From the NCBI GenBank assembly GCA_046724665.1, contig JBKOWZ010000073.1, positions 1-15,832 on the forward strand: 15,832 nt of DNA. The letters run 5' to 3'. The notes below the pieces were generated by a model that worked only from the letters and a program-made list of their open reading frames with translations, was not told where the DNA came from and did no database searches. The position numbers and the translations under genes are program-made. Each line of letters starts with the position of its first letter. The stretch's first letter is position 1. Positions 14,876 through 15,832 of this stretch are shown piece after piece. Source of the stretch: Actinocrinis sp046724665. GTDB taxonomy: Bacteria > Actinomycetota > Actinomycetes > Streptomycetales > Catenulisporaceae.

Positions 14876-14891
14876 GCTTTGGATTCGAAGC
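14876..14891. promoter_or_regulatory. MarR operator candidate 3 (autoregulatory site)
   Basis: GCTTTGGATTCGAAGC is identical at 15 of 16 positions to the site at 13545-13560 and is a near-palindrome of GCTT and AAGC arms around TTCGAA-like centre bases. It is placed between the expected -35 and -10 of the MarR gene. Confidence 0.75.
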
Positions 14892-15117
14892 GGGCTCAGA
14901 ACTCTCGCATCCGCCCGCGCCGCCGAGCCGGGCCCGGAAACCGACGAATTAAAACGCCCGACCACCAGCGCCGACCCGCCCCCCACCCGGCTGCACGACG
15001 GACGCCACGGCGCCGCCGACAAGATCGCGTACCGCCTCGCCCTCGAAGACGACGATGAAGACGACACCCCCACCACCCTCGCCCGCACCGCATAACCCGC
15101 ATCCACAGGCGCCATCA
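14892..15117 (+). other. Interval with a possible gene-end remnant
   Basis: No complete gene is evident. A plus-strand frame ending at the TAA at 15093-15095 reads HGAADKIAYRLALEDDDEDD and then TPTTLARTA, which looks like the acidic end of a real protein. The upstream part is Pro/Arg-rich and has no convincing start, and the interval is bounded by the MarR promoter. It is followed within 25 bp by a strong hairpin on the same strand, as a true gene end would be. I do not recognise the family. Confidence 0.25.
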
Positions 15118-15158
15118 GGCCCCGGACACGCCCCGCGACGGCGGGCGTGTCCGGGGCC
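15118..15158. terminator. Perfect 16-bp GC hairpin
   Basis: 15118-15133 pairs perfectly with 15143-15158 around a 9-nt loop. There is no T tract on either side, as is common for actinomycete terminators. It could end transcripts arriving from either direction, including readthrough from the minus-strand gene at the right edge. Confidence 0.7.
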
Positions 15159-15342
15159 CGCCGCTGGGCGCCGAGCTCCCACCTCCGGCCAGTTGTAGAA
15201 CGTTGATACGCCGACCACGCCGCAGGGCGCGCGGGCAGCTACGCCGCCGGTAGGGGATCCGGGCTGCGCACGCGACCCCGGGTGTGGCGCATGACGATGC
15301 CCGGCCCGGCCGTGTCCCCCCACGGCCCGCCGGATGCGCGCC
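15159..15342. other. Non-coding interval between two hairpins
   Basis: I see no gene, tRNA or repeat array here. A minor hairpin (GGCCGTG with CACGGCC around 15309-15326) is present. Frames on the minus strand run through but show no recognisable domain. Confidence 0.4.
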
Positions 15343-15390
15343 GGCCCGGCCCCGCGCGGCAATCCTCCAGTGACCGCGCGGGGCCGGGCC
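15343..15390 (-). terminator. Terminator of the right-edge gene
   Basis: A perfect 17-bp stem (15343-15359 with 15374-15390) encloses a 14-nt loop, 25 bp beyond the stop of the minus-strand gene. Its stem is almost pure G+C, and no T tract follows. Confidence 0.85.
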
Positions 15391-15415
15391 TAACGTTCCC
15401 AGTGCTGCGGGCGGA

Positions 15416-15832
15416 TCAGTGCACCGACGTGGTGGCACCCTGATCGCTGCCAGGCCCGGACTGGTCGACCACGGCGCCCTGCGGGAGCGCGCCCGGGGCC
15501 GGCAGGCTGACGCAGTCGGGCACCTTGCCCTTGACCGGCGCCGCGCCGACGAGCCCGCCGTTGTGCGAGCCGTCGAAGCCGATCACCATGGTCTCGCCCG
15601 CGGGGATGCCCTTGGCCTGGACGGTGATCGCCCCGTCCCGTACGTCGATCCCGATGGTGGTCTCCTCGTGCGCGGCGCCCTTCGCCGCGATCGAGTCGAG
15701 GCTGACGCAGCCGGGCCGCACCGGGACCACGACCACCCGGTCGCCCAGCTGCTTGAGCTTCGCGTTCGCGGCGGCGATCGCCGACTGCTCGTGTACGGCG
15801 ACGGAGACCGTGCCGTCGGGGTTCTGCGTCAC
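15416..15832 (-). CDS. Putative extracytoplasmic protein of unknown function, 5' end outside window
   Basis: The frame is open at the right edge, so only the last 138 or so residues are seen; the GTG at the edge is probably internal. The visible start TQNPDGTVSVAVHEQSA, followed by a segment ending LKQLGDRVVVVPVRPGC, resembles a group of actinobacterial proteins that have an N-terminal membrane anchor and a TVTV-type beta strand followed by an Ala-rich helix. These proteins are often linked to sigma-factor or regulatory loci. Two Cys residues (one after VRPG, one in KVPDCVSL) could form a disulfide. The family and its surface location are inferences from memory; function is unknown. The transcript ends at the hairpin 15343-15390. 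Confidence 0.65.
   Translation of the reverse strand: MTQNPDGTVSVAVHEQSAIAAANAKLKQLGDRVVVVPVRPGCVSLDSIAAKGAAHEETTIGIDVRDGAITVQAKGIPAGETMVIGFDGSHNGGLVGAAPVKGKVPDCVSLPAPGALPQGAVVDQSGPGSDQGATTSVH

Noticed and set aside
13760..15058. A 432-residue plus-strand frame over the XRE pseudogene and MarR
   Set aside because: It is antisense to the MarR gene and to recognisable XRE/MmyB pieces, and has no domain of its own.
15159..15342. Possible tRNA or structured RNA between the hairpins
   Set aside because: No cloverleaf could be drawn: no GGTTCGAATCC-type T arm or matching acceptor stem on either strand.

Overview
The window is high-GC DNA (roughly 70% G+C by eye) with GTG as well as ATG starts, strong GC-rich hairpin terminators and families typical of soil actinomycetes: a secreted CBM2-GH5 cellulase, a ROK repressor, remains of an XRE/MmyB-type regulator, and an amino-acid N-hydroxylase beside an ATP-grasp ligase. 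A filamentous actinomycete (Streptomyces- or Catenulispora-like) is the best guess; nothing visible fixes the genus. The mix of intact genes, a decayed regulator, a transposase fossil and long gene-free gaps suggests an accessory chromosomal region.

Layout. (1) 1-1380: the 3' part of an MFS transporter, ending at a long perfect hairpin. (2) 1393-4607, minus strand: an ATP-grasp ligase and a SidA/PvdA-type N-monooxygenase, which form a likely two-gene unit ending in a hairpin at 1809-1858, followed by a separate small protein. (3) 4810-7796: a ROK repressor and a secreted cellulase, convergent and sharing a terminator; AT-rich islands with AACTTA/TAAGTT half sites lie in front of both. (4) 7798-8651: about 850 bp without an intact gene, holding the C-terminal remnant of a transposase (IS701-like). 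(5) 8652-11597, minus strand: a three-gene operon of a multi-pass membrane protein, a di-iron acyl-ACP-desaturase-like protein and an epoxide-hydrolase-type alpha/beta hydrolase. (6) 11598-11987: mostly non-coding, with a possible leaderless 38-codon ORF. (7) 11988-14891, minus strand: a cupin and an MDR quinone-oxidoreductase-like gene, a frameshifted XRE/MmyB-type pseudogene, and a MarR regulator. (8) 14892-15832: a poorly explained gap with two very strong hairpins, then the 3' part of a putative extracytoplasmic protein.

How the genes may work together. The clearest regulatory signal is a 16-bp near-palindrome (GCTTYGNNTTCGAAGC) found once before the MarR gene and twice before the oxidoreductase-cupin pair. 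In both promoters it lies 3-4 bp upstream of a TANNNT -10 box, so MarR probably represses itself and the two enzymes. The ROK repressor probably controls the cellulase and itself. The N-hydroxylase and ATP-grasp ligase look like a minimal route to an N-hydroxylated amino acid joined to another group by an amide bond; the product cannot be read from the sequence. No CRISPR array, tRNA, rRNA or intact mobile element was seen.
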